64,000 nt of DNA from Strongylocentrotus purpuratus (Eukaryota; Echinodermata; Echinoidea; Camarodonta; Strongylocentrotidae): assembly GCF_000002235.5 (NCBI RefSeq), contig NW_022145613.1, positions 17,112,883-17,176,882 of the forward strand. Direction: 5' to 3'. The position numbers and the translations under genes are program-made. Below the pieces are notes generated by a model. The model was not told the origin of the DNA. It saw only the letters and a list, made by a program, of their open reading frames with translations, and did no database searches. Positions 32,972 to 42,212 of the stretch are shown here, one piece after another; within the stretch, counting starts at the first letter, position 1; every line of letters starts with the position of its first letter.

Positions 32972-35900
32972 ATTTCTCTTCCACTCATTCTCATTCTCTC
33001 GACCTGTTTCTGTGGCGTTTTAGCGTTTGTTAGTAGTTTCTTATCATTGTTATCATTCTACCCTTTCCTTATGATTTTTTTTTAATGAAAAAAAATGATA
33101 TTCACATTTTCCTTTAGTCTATGCCATTAGTGTTTCAGTATTTTCAGTCACATTCACAAGCTAAGATTAGGCGTATGTGGAGCAAAATGAAGACCATGCA
33201 CCCAAATAATTTCGATGATCATCCTATAGTTTACCTTCCCCCACCCCCTTCATTAATCTTTTGATTTTCACTATTTTTTTTTCCTTTCTGTTTTTCTATA
33301 CTTTTCTATACAGACAATGTTTTGGTCGGGTGTTATCGGCACCAACGTACCACAGGACGTTGCTCAGGTCACCCCTAACTTCAACGTGCTCGATGAGACA
33401 TTCCCGGGTTACATGACCGGTAACCTAACCTGGTGTGGCGCTACGGACGGTGATGACACGGGACTTGGACTCAACTTCACTGTCTGTCCTGAATGGAAAA
33501 GTGAAACATGTCCCAATAATACCAAAGTGATATTCTGGTCTAAGGCATCCAATATGGTGAGTCTTCGCCGCGCTTTATGGGGAACAACCGGCCCCTGCTC
33601 CCTTTTAAATCATAAAGTGTCCCTATAATTCCAAGACAGTCTTCTTGAACAGCGCCTCGAAGATGTTGAGTCTGGGCACTCGGGACTTATATCGGGCACA
33701 ACCGGCCCGAGCCCCCTCATTAAATCATAAAGTGTCCCAATAATTCCAAGACAGCCTTCTGTAACAGCGTCTCGAAGATGTTGAGTCTGTGCACTCGCGA
33801 CCTATATCGGGCACAACCGACCCTTGCTCTTTTTTAAAAACTCTTTAGTGTATGTCTACAGCTGTGCTTTGTGCACTCCGTCAGCTTTATTCAATTCAAT
33901 TCAATTCAATTCAATTTTAATTACAGATAAAAATAATCAACAAATTTTTGAGTAACCTTGAGATACAACATCCAGATGCAACAATAATTAGATTATTTCC
34001 TTCACAAAGTGTTAGAGCCTAATGTACATGCGTACAATTGGACTTTTACAGATTACATAACTGATTATCAATCAGTTATGATTACATATACGCCTTGATG
34101 TAACTCGGTTTCGAACCGGGATCCGTCAGAGCATGGACCTATTACAGATGAACATTCGATTAGATTCTTTCTTTGATCTAATGATAGTCACCGTCTTCTG
34201 ATTACGTTCATCTAATGCTACGGTCACAAAGGTTCGTACGAACGAATATTTCGTACGAATCTCCCTGTTTTTCCATTGTCTTCCCGAATTTCCATTGTCT
34301 GAAAAATGTTCGTACGGCCTTCGTAGCAGTTCGTAATGGCATTTGTGACCGAGGCATTAATCAGAACATTACAGCTGTTTTAACAATAACGACTGCGTAA
34401 GGAGCAGTTTCCCTCTCTTGGGTATTGTTTGGATTGTGTGCTCTGTAAGAGTGTGTCTTATGCCTCGGTCGCAAATGCCATTACGAACTGCTGCGAACGC
34501 CGTACGAACGATTTTCAGACAATGGACATTCGGGAAAACAATGGAAAACAGGGAGATTCGTACGAATTTATCGTTCGTACGAACTTTTGTGACCGTAGCA
34601 TTAAATAAAAACATCCCCAGAGCGTGATTTGATTATGAATACAATCATTGTATTTGAATAAATACAATTATTATGCATATATAATGTAAACGCTCTGATG
34701 ATAATGTTTTTTTCCGGGTACAGCTAGCAACGCAAGCTGTTGGTGACGTCTATGTTGTTTTGAATGCGCAAAAACCTGGCGGGGCTTTCAGCAATTATAG
34801 GTAAGGAAATATCATGTAACTCGTTTACCTCAACCCCACAGCGGCGATAAGGGACTTTTAGATTTGCACGTCGACATAGTGGACTGCTACGTGTTACGTC
34901 ACATGTAGCAGTCCACTATGTCGACGTGTAAATCTAAAAGTCCGTATAGTTTTTTAGAGAACCACTAACATAGAGTCCCATGTCTGTCAGTGGCAGAGCC
35001 AGGATTATCTGATGTGGGGAGAGTTACATGTCCGAATGTTCTTTGACTAGCAAACAGAGCGATGGGCGGGGGGGGGGGGGGGGGAGGGGTCATCAGTCCA
35101 TGATTCTTGTTTTATTATTTCCCGTGCCCCCCTCCCCACCACCCCTTCCGGATCCACCACTATAATGACGATTGCAACACCTTGATGACATTTTTGATAG
35201 TTGGCGTGCCAAATAATCTCATCAAAATTTAACCAACAACCATGGGCATTGTAAATTTTAACCACACACACGACAAAAAGACAGCCGTGGCATTTTGCCA
35301 TTAAAATTGATATTCTTTTTTTCTGCGAACCAATCATTAAAGTAGCCACACGAAGAATCAAAAGTGTTTTGAATTGATGCAAAACTCAAATCATTACGAA
35401 GGGGAAGCCTTGCCGATCAAATACAACAACTCTTCTCTTCAAAATATGTTTGGGGCCCGCAGTAATCAACTCTCAAAAATATGAGTTTTGAGATCCAGAT
35501 TTTTTGCCTTCAGCGGTCCTTTGTAGAGCGTCAATATTTGTGACGTCACATACGGGACACGGCTGGCAAGCTGCATACTGCTACACGGCACTGAGCTGTT
35601 CGTCCAGTGTGTGACGTCACAATTCAGAGCTCGCTACGCTTGTGTGTTTGACTTACGTCCAGGGGCGTTCGGGGGTCTATTAAGGAGGGTCTTGAAAAAT
35701 TGCATTTTACGCCTTTCCATGATATCCATGTAAAGGATGAAATGATAACCAGCGCAGCTGAATATATTTTGTATAAAAGCTGCGCTATATAAATCTATTA
35801 TTATTATTATTATTATTATGATTTCTCAGCAAATTGTTCGTGTTTTTCAAGAGAAAATCTTTCCATCCATATGTAATTTGTTCTAATTATGAGTTGTTAG

Positions 35901-38900
35901 TGAACTTTCTTTGTGAAGCTCCTTTAAAGCACAAAGTTTGCGTTTTGGGGCATGAAAAATGTAGTTGCGAGGAAATGACAGTTGTAATTTCCCCATCAAT
36001 TGTTTTAAGGTTGGGGAAATACGCCCCCCCCCCTCCCCCCGACCTGGCGAATGGAATTTTTGATTTTTTGAAAATCAAAATACATGTACAAGCATGTGTC
36101 AGGGCTATCCAAGGCTGAAAGGGGGGAAGTAGTAGTGATCGTCTGTCCATCTTCAAAGCTAAGAGAATGAGATAATCGAATTTAAGTCGAATAAACCTTA
36201 CCTAATATCAGGGGCGTAAATCCGTACCGAGGAGTGGGGGGGGGGGGGGGAAGATCGGCGATAGCCATCACATACTAGCACGAGCACACGCCCACACTAA
36301 TTTAAGCAAGCGCGCGCGTTCGCGCACGCACAAACACATAACACACAACACACACACTCTCACACACACAAACACACACATACAAACGCACACACACATG
36401 CAGACACACAAACGAACAAACAACAAACACACACATACCCAAACACATGTACATAAATTTATACATGCGCACATACACAGATCCAGGATTTCTTAGGGGG
36501 GGGGGGCCCAAATTTGAAATTATGCGAGCCAAATATTGGTACTTAATGGTGACGATTTGTTGTACCGTTCTCGAAAATAATCCTCGTCTGAATTCAGCCC
36601 CCCCCCCCCTTCCGCGCGAAGCGCGGAAGCTTTTACGTTTCATTAAATCATTAGAGAAAGAAGACGATTCGTTGCACCGTTCTCGAAAATAATCCTCATC
36701 TGAATTCAGTTTTTCCCTTCGTCATCTCCCGCGCGAAGTGCTGAAGCGTTTTGACGTTTCATTAAATCATTAGAGAAAGAAGACGATTCGTTGTACCGTT
36801 CTTGACTTTTAATCCTCATCTGAATTCAGTTTTTCCCTTCCCTCCTCCCGCGAGAAGCGCGGAAGCTTTTACGTTTCGTTAAATCATTAGTAAAAGAAGA
36901 CGATTCGTTGTACCGTTCTCGACTTTTAATCCTCATCTGAATTCAGTTTTTCCCTTCCCCCCTCCCGCGCAAAGCGCGGAAGCTTTTACGTTTCATTAAA
37001 TCATTAGAGAAAGAAGACGATTCGCTGTACCGTTCTCGACTTTTAATTCTCATCTGAATTCAGTTTTTCCCTTCTCCCCCTCTCGCGCGAAGCGCGGAAG
37101 CTTTTACGTTTCATTAAATCATTAGAGAAAGAAGACGATTCGTTGTACCGTTCTCGACTCTTAGTTTCTTTAAAAAGGGGGTGGGTTTTTTTCCTCTCTC
37201 TCTTTGGAATCCTGAGAAATGTAAAAAGGAGGTTATAAAATATTTTGAATTTCATAGAAAAATTGATCAAATCCCGGGATCAAATTCCTGAAATTCCTGC
37301 TAGCTTTGAAAGCTCATTCAGGATTATTTAATTTTAAAAAGTAAAAACATCGGCCCGCAGTCCCCCTCGATCGACTAGAGCTCACCTGATTTTTTTTTTG
37401 ATTTTTTGATTTTTTTATTTATTTATTTTATTTATTTATTTTTTTTTTTTGGGGGGGGGGATGTGGTACATTTAACAGTGTTCCGGATTCGGGGGGGGGG
37501 GTGGGTCTCCAAGGCAGGAAAAGCCAGCGAAAAGCCGGCGAAAGGGGGATTCAAAGATGTTGGCAGTCCTGAGATAGGGTGGGGGGGGGGTGCTCTCAAA
37601 GGTAGGGAACGAGCATACACGTACCCTAAATAACACTTAATGGGGGGGGGGGGGGGGGTGAGCCGGGCATCTACTCTACATGATTGCACTTTACGTCTGG
37701 GCTATAATAATACCTTTCAAAATAACGACAAATTATTCTGAAGTTTATGAAGTGCTTGTTCGCGCACGTCGCGCAACTACTTTTAATGATCGTGACATAC
37801 TGTATACGTGTAGGCCATACAGTTATACATACATTTTAAAAAATAACACATTTCTCATGCATTATGCTGAAACTGAAACAATCACTTTTTTTTTTTCTTC
37901 TTCTTCCTTTTTTTTTTTTTTTTTGTAATCTCAGGGGGGATGATAGTACAGGCCATCCCCCTTACTTCAAGCCAGGGGGGAAGCAGCCCCCCCATCCCCC
38001 CGGGATTTACGCCCCTGCCTAATATACCTATGCTTATTTGTGTTGTTTTGTCATTTCTTAGTTTCTTCGCCACGGAAGAAGCACCTAATCTCAACCCGGA
38101 CGTAGTCACAAATGTCACCATCTATCTCATCCCAAACTTCACTCTTCCGATTCCGAATGAAATGTAAGAACAAATTAAGGAAACTAGTATTGTTTTTTCT
38201 TTCTTCATTTTTATTTTCTGGGAGATTAATTGCTAAAATTTGCTAAATTGCTAAAAGTAGTTGAGTTCTGTTGCAGAGGGCGCTACACGTCCTGAAAAGG
38301 ACTGTTTGGTATAGTCTTGAAAAAGAATGTTGGTTATCTTTCTTAGCTTGCTTATAGTTCTGAGGACAACTATAGCGCTTGGAGAAGATGAGTGGCGGGA
38401 CTGATTCCCGGGGTAAAAAAAAAGTTGGGGCGCCAGGGCCTGGCTTATAAAACTTTGTATCAATAACAAATGCCAAATGTCTGTGACAAATTTGCTCTCC
38501 GCCAAACAGATACCACAATTACAGCAACTTATAACAGTTAATGTAACCTGTTAATGATATAAAACAGGGCCTGCAGGAGCATCACGGTGTGACGGACATG
38601 AGCGCTTTTACAAGAAGCTGCACCATTTATATTAATATGGGTTTATAGATTAGATTCAGGATTATTCAATTTTTGATTTTGATTTTTATCATCCAAGGTA
38701 TGCAGAGACGTGCACCAATGGAAGCGTTTTGTACTTGCGGAATTACTTGATGAACAGGAATTTTAATGTGAAATGTGAGGAGAACCCTAAGTAAGTTAAG
38801 ATCCTGGAAATAGGGACTTTCAGATTTACACGACGAGAGCGTGGACTGCTGCGTGTGACATTGTGTGAAGGCACTGGGCCGTGCCCGGCAGTGTCTTAAA

Positions 38901-39975
38901 AGGACGTCACACGTGGCGGTCCACGTTCTCGTCGTGTAAATCTAAAAGTCCCTAATGTAAATAGACCGGTTTACTAACATATTCTAATTTATGGATGTTT
39001 CTTTCATGGGGGACCTAGTGACGATTTTTTTCATTAATGATTAAACTACAATAGTTGAAATCCAGTCTGCATACATTACCTGTTGTTTTGTCTGGTAAGC
39101 GTTAGGCAGGCGCGGATCCAGGATTTCTTAGGGGTGATGCCCATTTTATTTTTTTGGCCCTCGAAAATTTGAAAAATCGCACCCACCTTGAACGCCAGGG
39201 GGTGGGGCCCATCTAAAAAAAAAAGGATAAAATTAACGTGTTTTTTCCCAGGGGCGGGGGCCGGGCCTCCCCCTCCACCAGGGATCCGCCACTGGCGTTG
39301 GGCAAGCTTACAGGTTGTCAAGAAGAACCTTTGTTTAAAAAACATGCATAATAATGCACATTTTTTAATGCACATTTTTTGTTAGTAAGCCGGTCTGTTA
39401 AATATGATCGCAAGGAGTTTCTGAAACTCAACCTCAAGCACTTGCAATAATCCCACCACCGATTGATAAGTGCGAACACCATAGGCCTACTGATGATGAT
39501 TACGTAATCTGAACAAGATTCCAATGGAATAAACAATATATGGTATTGAAATTAGTTGATTTCTTGAAAGTCCTCGCGATTGTGTTAACAATGTATTGCG
39601 ACAGAGGCAGTAATATTTGAACAAAATGAAATGATTAGTTGTATGCATGCATTTTTATTTTCACTCTCTCTCTCTCTCTCTCTCCCTCTCTTTCTCTCAC
39701 TCACATTAAATTATTTTTTCCAATAACTTCCCCTTTTTTTTTTACAGACTTCCAATTACTACCACACTTATTTACACTTGTCTGTAATGTTTCTTGTTTT
39801 GTATTTTACCAGGGAAATCATGTGGCTCCAGTGTGCTCGGTTTGCAGATAGTCCATACTGTGGGCCATACGCCAAAGGTACCCCGGTAGTGGCCGCATCA
39901 ATAGTGGTTATACTGCTTCAAGTCGTTTTCGCTATGTCTCTCAGTGGTTGGAATACAATATCTACTACCCTATAG
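25890..39975 (+). CDS. ADP-ribosyl cyclase (CD38/BST1 family), ARC-A, complete seven-exon CDS
   Basis: Exons 25890-26053, 26451-26583, 33314-33556, 34724-34800, 38062-38163, 38698-38790, 39813-39975; all AG/GT with matching phases; 324 codons plus TAG. The enzyme family turns NAD into cyclic ADP-ribose (or ADP-ribose) and makes NAADP by base exchange, both calcium-mobilising messengers. Residues 1-19 are a signal peptide. Twelve cysteines are present; C245/C266 and C278/C287 have exactly the spacing of the last two CD38 disulfides. Active-site counterparts: W103 (MFWSG), W174 (IFWSK) and the catalytic Glu E212 (TEEAPNL). The TLED motif of CD38 is VLDE (124-127). About eight N-glycosylation sequons and a hydrophobic C-terminus (295-312) suggest a luminal or outer-surface protein with a GPI or membrane anchor. 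AATAAA occurs at about 40317. Intron 2 holds a LINE and intron 4 a hAT element, yet all exons are intact. Confidence 0.93.
26451..26583 (+). CDS. ARC-A exon 2
   Basis: Preceded by a pyrimidine tract of more than 200 bases (26225-26450), far longer than needed for splicing; donor GTAAGT. Encodes RNVNCLAAVESFLGG to VPNT, with C60 and C77. Confidence 0.9.
27889..28146. mobile_element. hAT-like MITE, ~258 bp
   Basis: Ends CAGTGGCGTAGC and GCTACGTCACTG are inverted. The 5' flank TATACATG and the 3' flank AATACATG (after removing the element at 28150-28216) match at 7 of 8 positions, the 8-bp target duplication expected for hAT elements. Confidence 0.75.
28150..28216. mobile_element. 67-bp hAT-like MITE nested at the end of another
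   Basis: Ends CAGGCACGTAGCCA and TGGCTACGTGCCTG are perfect inverted copies. The 8-bp direct repeat CACTGAAT flanks it exactly (28142-28149 and 28217-28224). It inserted across the right end of the element at 27889-28146. Confidence 0.85.
28556..32174 (-). mobile_element. Non-LTR retrotransposon (jockey/CR1-type), near-complete ORF2, minus strand
   Basis: From 32172 downward the element encodes an APE endonuclease and a reverse transcriptase, then a 3' UTR ending with repeated TTGATAC words and an AATAAACTTGATACTTGATA tail near 28556-28590. It lies in ARC-A intron 2. No ORF1 is recognised. Copy B has no LINE at the matching place. Confidence 0.85.
29187..32172 (-). pseudogene. LINE ORF2 with three stops and one frameshift
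   Basis: The endonuclease half carries NFNIRSMSRN, VTETWF, VVYRPPN, GDYNINL, LIDNIF and SDLSDHFP. The RT half carries LDFSKAFDTVDHEILL (motif A), GVPQGSILGPLLF (motif B) and FFADDSS (catalytic motif C), with a thumb/C-terminal region down to 29187. Breaks seen: a stop near 32050, a frameshift at a T run near 31655 (single-base slip), an in-frame TAA at 29964-29966 and an in-frame TAA at 29634-29636. So it is inactive but not old. ORF2 of this type normally runs about 950-1000 codons, and the remaining length fits. Confidence 0.85.
33314..33556 (+). CDS. ARC-A exon 3 (active-site exon)
   Basis: Acceptor TTTCTATACAG, donor GTGAGT; exactly 81 codons. Carries W103, the VLDET motif (124-128), GNLTWCG (135-141) and W174. 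Its last ~47 bases plus donor recur twice, degenerate, just downstream. Confidence 0.93.
33619..33840 (+). repeat. Two degenerate tandem copies of the ARC-A exon-3 end and its donor region
   Basis: Units start with GTCCC(A/T)ATAATTCCAAGA at 33619 and 33734; the matching true exon sequence starts at 33510. Each copies the last ~47 bases of exon 3, the donor and about 60 intron bases. Where the real donor reads ATGGTGAGTC, the copies read ATGTTGAGTC, so the GT is lost. The same copies occur after exon 3 of ARC-B (about 60869-61080). Confidence 0.8.
33888..34200 (-). repeat. SINE with (AATTG)n tail, minus strand (copy A)
   Basis: On the minus strand a B-box-like GGTTCGAAACC (about 34110-34120) is followed by a body with the palindrome ATAACTGATTGATAATCAG, and a 3' tail of repeated AATTG (33890-33916 on the plus strand reads CAATT repeats). 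The matching copy in B is at about 61140-61460. Confidence 0.55.
34215..34357. mobile_element. 143-bp TA-flanked MITE present in copy A only
   Basis: Ends ATGCTACGGTCACAAA and TTTGTGACCGAGGCAT are inverted; TA flanks both sides. The interior carries TCGTACGAA words. In copy B the site is empty (TCATTGGAT..GCATCTTATTGAGAAC, about 61434-61483). A second copy in inverse orientation lies 100 bp downstream in both genes. Confidence 0.8.
34460..34601. mobile_element. Second copy of the CGGTCACAAA MITE (inverse orientation)
   Basis: Ends ATGCCTCGGTCGCAAA and TTTTGTGACCGTAGCAT. It is shared with copy B (61575-61717), so it predates the duplication, whereas the neighbour at 34215 does not. Confidence 0.8.
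34724..34800 (+). CDS. ARC-A exon 4
   Basis: Acceptor GGGTACAG, donor GTAAGG. Encodes LATQAVGDVYVVLNAQ then KPGGAFSNY, the strand before the catalytic Glu. A NYS sequon spans the junction to exon 5. Confidence 0.9.
34852..34943. repeat. 92-bp near-perfect hairpin element, 51 bases after the exon-4 donor of ARC-A
   Basis: Arms GGACTTTTAGATTTGCACG then TCGACATAGTGGACTGCTAC, and the complement. Loop of about 12 bases. Same family as 38813-38952; the copy-B counterpart is at 63920-64000. Confidence 0.8.
34988..35162. mobile_element. Worn hAT-like G/C-tract element in ARC-A intron 4
   Basis: Left end CAGTGGCAGAGCCAGGATTA and right end TTCCGGATCCACCACTA are similar to the CAG..GGATCC ends of the element at 39107. 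A G tract and a C-rich tract lie inside. No clear target duplication. Confidence 0.45.
36209..38017. mobile_element. 1.8-kb hAT-like element in ARC-A intron 4
   Basis: Ends CAGGGGCGTAAATCC and GGATTTACGCCCCTG are perfect inverted copies. The 8-bp direct repeat CCTAATAT flanks it exactly (36201-36208 and 38018-38025). The interior has a CA-rich microsatellite (36290-36440), a 117-bp minisatellite and many G/C tracts, but no transposase. It ends 44 bases before the first base of exon 5; the branch-point and pyrimidine zone is intact. Confidence 0.85.
36552..37160. repeat. ~117-bp minisatellite, five to six units
   Basis: GACGATT(C/T)G(T/C)TG units start at 36552, 36663, 36782, 36899, 37017 and 37134 (spacings 111-119). 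Each contains CTGAATTCAG, CGCGCGAAGCGCGGAAGC (a GC hairpin) and TTTCATTAAATCATTAG. It is inside the hAT-like element. Confidence 0.9.
38062..38163 (+). CDS. ARC-A exon 5 (catalytic Glu)
   Basis: Acceptor CATTTCTTAG, donor GTAAGA. Encodes SFFATEEAPNLNP and then IYLIPNF; E212 aligns with catalytic Glu226 of human CD38. The acceptor lies only 44 bases after the end of a 1.8-kb hAT-like element. Confidence 0.92.
38698..38790 (+). CDS. ARC-A exon 6
   Basis: Acceptor ATCCAAG, a weak pyrimidine tract; donor GTAAGT. Encodes YAETCTNGSVLYLRNYLMNR then KCEENP, holding the C245/C266 pair. Confidence 0.9.
38813..38952. mobile_element. TA-flanked hairpin MITE, 22 bases after the exon-6 donor of ARC-A
   Basis: Ends GGGACTTTCAGATTTACACG and its complement CGTGTAAATCTAAAAGTCCC, flanked by TA on both sides. 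The arms run about 50 bases (GACGAGAGCGTGGACTGC...). Same family as 34852-34943. Confidence 0.8.
38965..39345. repeat. Dispersed repeat, partner of 17616-17830, split by a hAT MITE
   Basis: Same order of blocks as at 17616-17830 (TTTATGGATGTTTCTTTC, ATCCAGTCTGCATACATTAC, CAGGTTGTCAAGAA), but with an extra 188 bp (39107-39294) in the middle. Confidence 0.6.
39107..39294. mobile_element. 188-bp hAT-like MITE in ARC-A intron 6
   Basis: Starts CAGGCGCGGATCCAGG and ends GGATCCGCCACTG. The flanks GCGTTAGG and GCGTTGGG match at 7 of 8 bases. The interior holds GGCCCTCGAAAATTTGAAAA, also found at 21723. Confidence 0.75.
39813..39975 (+). CDS. ARC-A exon 7 (last disulfide and C-terminal anchor signal)
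   Basis: Acceptor ATTTTACCAG. Encodes EIMWLQCARFADSPYCGPY, where C278 and C287 form the last pair, then a hydrophobic segment VVAASIVVILLQVVFAM and a short polar tail ending in TAG at 39973-39975. The tail looks like a GPI-attachment signal or a single membrane span; sequence alone does not decide. Confidence 0.92.
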
Positions 39976-40047
39976 AGATTGGGATGGTTCTTCGCGAAAT
40001 CCTAGTTTGCTTGCTTCGAATAAAATCAGAAAATTATGTTTAAAAGT

Positions 40048-40120
40048 AATTAGCGATTGTTAACGAAATGGAAACAAAGGAACGGGAAATTACGAAATGT
40101 TAACAATCGCTGACATTATT
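40048..40120. repeat. Hairpin in the ARC-A 3' flank
   Basis: TAGCGATTGTTAAC and GTTAACAATCGCT are inverted, with about 37 bases between. It lies some 75 bases after the stop codon, so it would be in the 3' UTR. Confidence 0.6.
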
Positions 40121-42212
40121 TTTTTGATTCTACATGTATTTGTTTTAAATGATAGTTTAGAGAGATTTGTGTAAATTTATAGAGACAGTATATACATTAG
40201 AAATCGCTAATCTGCTATTGGTCACAAATATTGATAAGAGGGTGATGTTATCAAATGATTCCTCTTTAGTCGTTAGTGTATGAGAACTAATATTTTTTTT
40301 ATTTTTAAAGTTCTAAGAATAAACTAAATCAAATGAATAGTGTTGTTAATTCTTGGTTTCATGTTGTAAACATTAGTCCACGCCCTTTAATCAAAACTAA
40401 ATTCTAAACACTAAAATAAGCCGGGTAAAATGTTACCCATCAGTTATTGGGTAAACTTTACCAAACTTTTTGCAGAGCGTACTGTGTCTTGAACTTTTCA
40501 GACATTTAGATATTCTACTCAACAAATGGATAGCTGTTTAGAGGTGGTTACATTCCGAATACATAATTTGGGGTTTCTTTTGTACGCAGAAAACCTAAAT
40601 TTTGTATTCTTTCATCAATATTCGACGTTAAACACATTTGTTTTGAAAATCCTTGCAGAAATGTGTTGTAAATGACATCTTCTTTCACATTATTATTCAA
40701 TTTAAGTGAAATTTTCTCATCAAATTTGTGAGGCTCCCAACATAAGGCTTTAAATCGAGATTGATGATTATTATTATCATCAATATCACCTTCGGTTCTG
40801 ATTACATCTGGCAAATAAACTCAGGTACACATAATGACGATACAAATAACATATAATAAGAAATCTGGTTAAAGAAATGATCACCCTTTACTACTAGAGT
40901 ATTCGAGAAGTAAGCATGGATTTCGTCTCTAGGTAATCTGAAACATTCCAGGTCATTTTGAATTATTTATCATGCAATGGAACTGTTGTTCGAACCATTG
41001 CTTTTTTGTTTATTTTATACGAAAACTTGCTGCAATATGACATTTTCCGTAAACTACAGGTACCAGCACCGCTATGCATACAACGGATTCCATTTTCTAA
41101 TATCTCGATTATCCAGCGTTCTTTGTACTTCTATGTTTTATTGTTTGTGTTTGATAATCTTTCTTTGCATATATACTTTCATGCTCTCGTACCATCATAC
41201 ATCTCTATGGAGTATTTGTCAAATGCAGGGCCAATTTCGTTAGATTCTACGAGAATTTTATTTTTGTCGATAGCAAAACTAAAAACACAACGTATGTGCT
41301 CAGTGATGATTTTAAGGCAGATGGGGGGGGGGGACAACGAAATGATGATTCAACAAAATAAGTGAGCTTGGCATGAGCTGGGCTGTCTCTTCGTCATTTT
41401 TGTTGTTTTTGTTTTGTTGTTGTTTACTTCGTATGACTGATCAGCGCTCGGTATAGCAGTGGCATTTCATGTGTCCACTGTCAATTCAATTTTGAATGGA
41501 GCACGTATGCCCCTGTATCCTCATAGCTACATTATGTCACTGATACGCCCCCAAATGGTGAGTCTTGCTTCTTTTCTTATGACGTCATGCAAAAATTAAC
41601 TTTAGACGTTATGGTTAATCCCAAATTAAAAAGGATTTGGGAAGAACATATTGGATGTGTCAGAAACTTTGTCTTTCAACTACTCGAAATAAAGGAAACG
41701 ATTATGTCCTAGTAAATGTGAGTACTTTAATTTCACCACGATATAAATGTCTGTATAGATATAATGTACATTTTGCTTGTCTCATTTTTCACTGTTACTA
41801 TTCCCTTTCCTATTCGTCTATGTTATTTTCCACCTTCTCTCTATTTGTCTTATCTTGTTACCATTCCATCGATCTGTCTATTTTAACTGTCCCGTCCACA
41901 GGTACTAAGTAATGCTTTTTTAAACCCTGATTGACAGGTTCATTTGTTAATGTTTTAATCATTATGTACGTATTTGGAATGTATATTCATGAATTTCTCA
42001 TTTTGTGTGTGTGTTTGCATCAATGCAATTACGCAATATTAAAAATCCCTTCTGAGACCACCTTAATGTTATATCTTTTTGGAATTATACGCTTTTGGAA
42101 GCGGCCTATGGAAATTCATATTATCTTTTGGCTCTTGATGATGTGAGCCATGAGTAATGGCGGGTGAGCAGAATCGATAGTTTCATATAAAGTGACTTTG
42201 ACACATGTTTGC
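40121..42212. other. ARC-A 3' flank and spacer before the LINEs, no gene recognised
   Basis: AATAAA at about 40317 may end the ARC-A transcript. ORFs at 40548-40814 (minus) and 40958-41365 (plus) are not recognised and lack splice or homology support. There is a G tract near 41324. Nothing else is clear. Confidence 0.4.

Larger units (their letters stand above)
20683..34943 (+). other. Segmental duplication, copy A, upstream and exons 1-4 of ARC-A
   Basis: Blocks of near-identical sequence occur in the same order and orientation at 47283-64000. They include the GGGGTACTGCACCCTC start, the CT microsatellite, the CATACTAGTATATAGCCGCGG block (about 21980), the monomer array, the CACGTG region, ARC exons 1-4, a minus-strand SINE and a hairpin. 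Each copy has its own insertions, so spacing differs by several kb. The left edge is blurred by a LINE in copy B; the right edge is outside the window. By eye, the non-coding blocks differ at a few positions per hundred. Confidence 0.9.

Noticed and set aside
40548..40814. 88-codon minus-strand ORF with protein-like composition
   Set aside because: Could be a decayed element or an exon, but no start context, splice site or known motif supports it.
40958..41365. 135-codon ORF
   Set aside because: No homology I recognise, hydrophobic AT-driven composition, and overlapping ORFs in another frame; no splice or expression signal.
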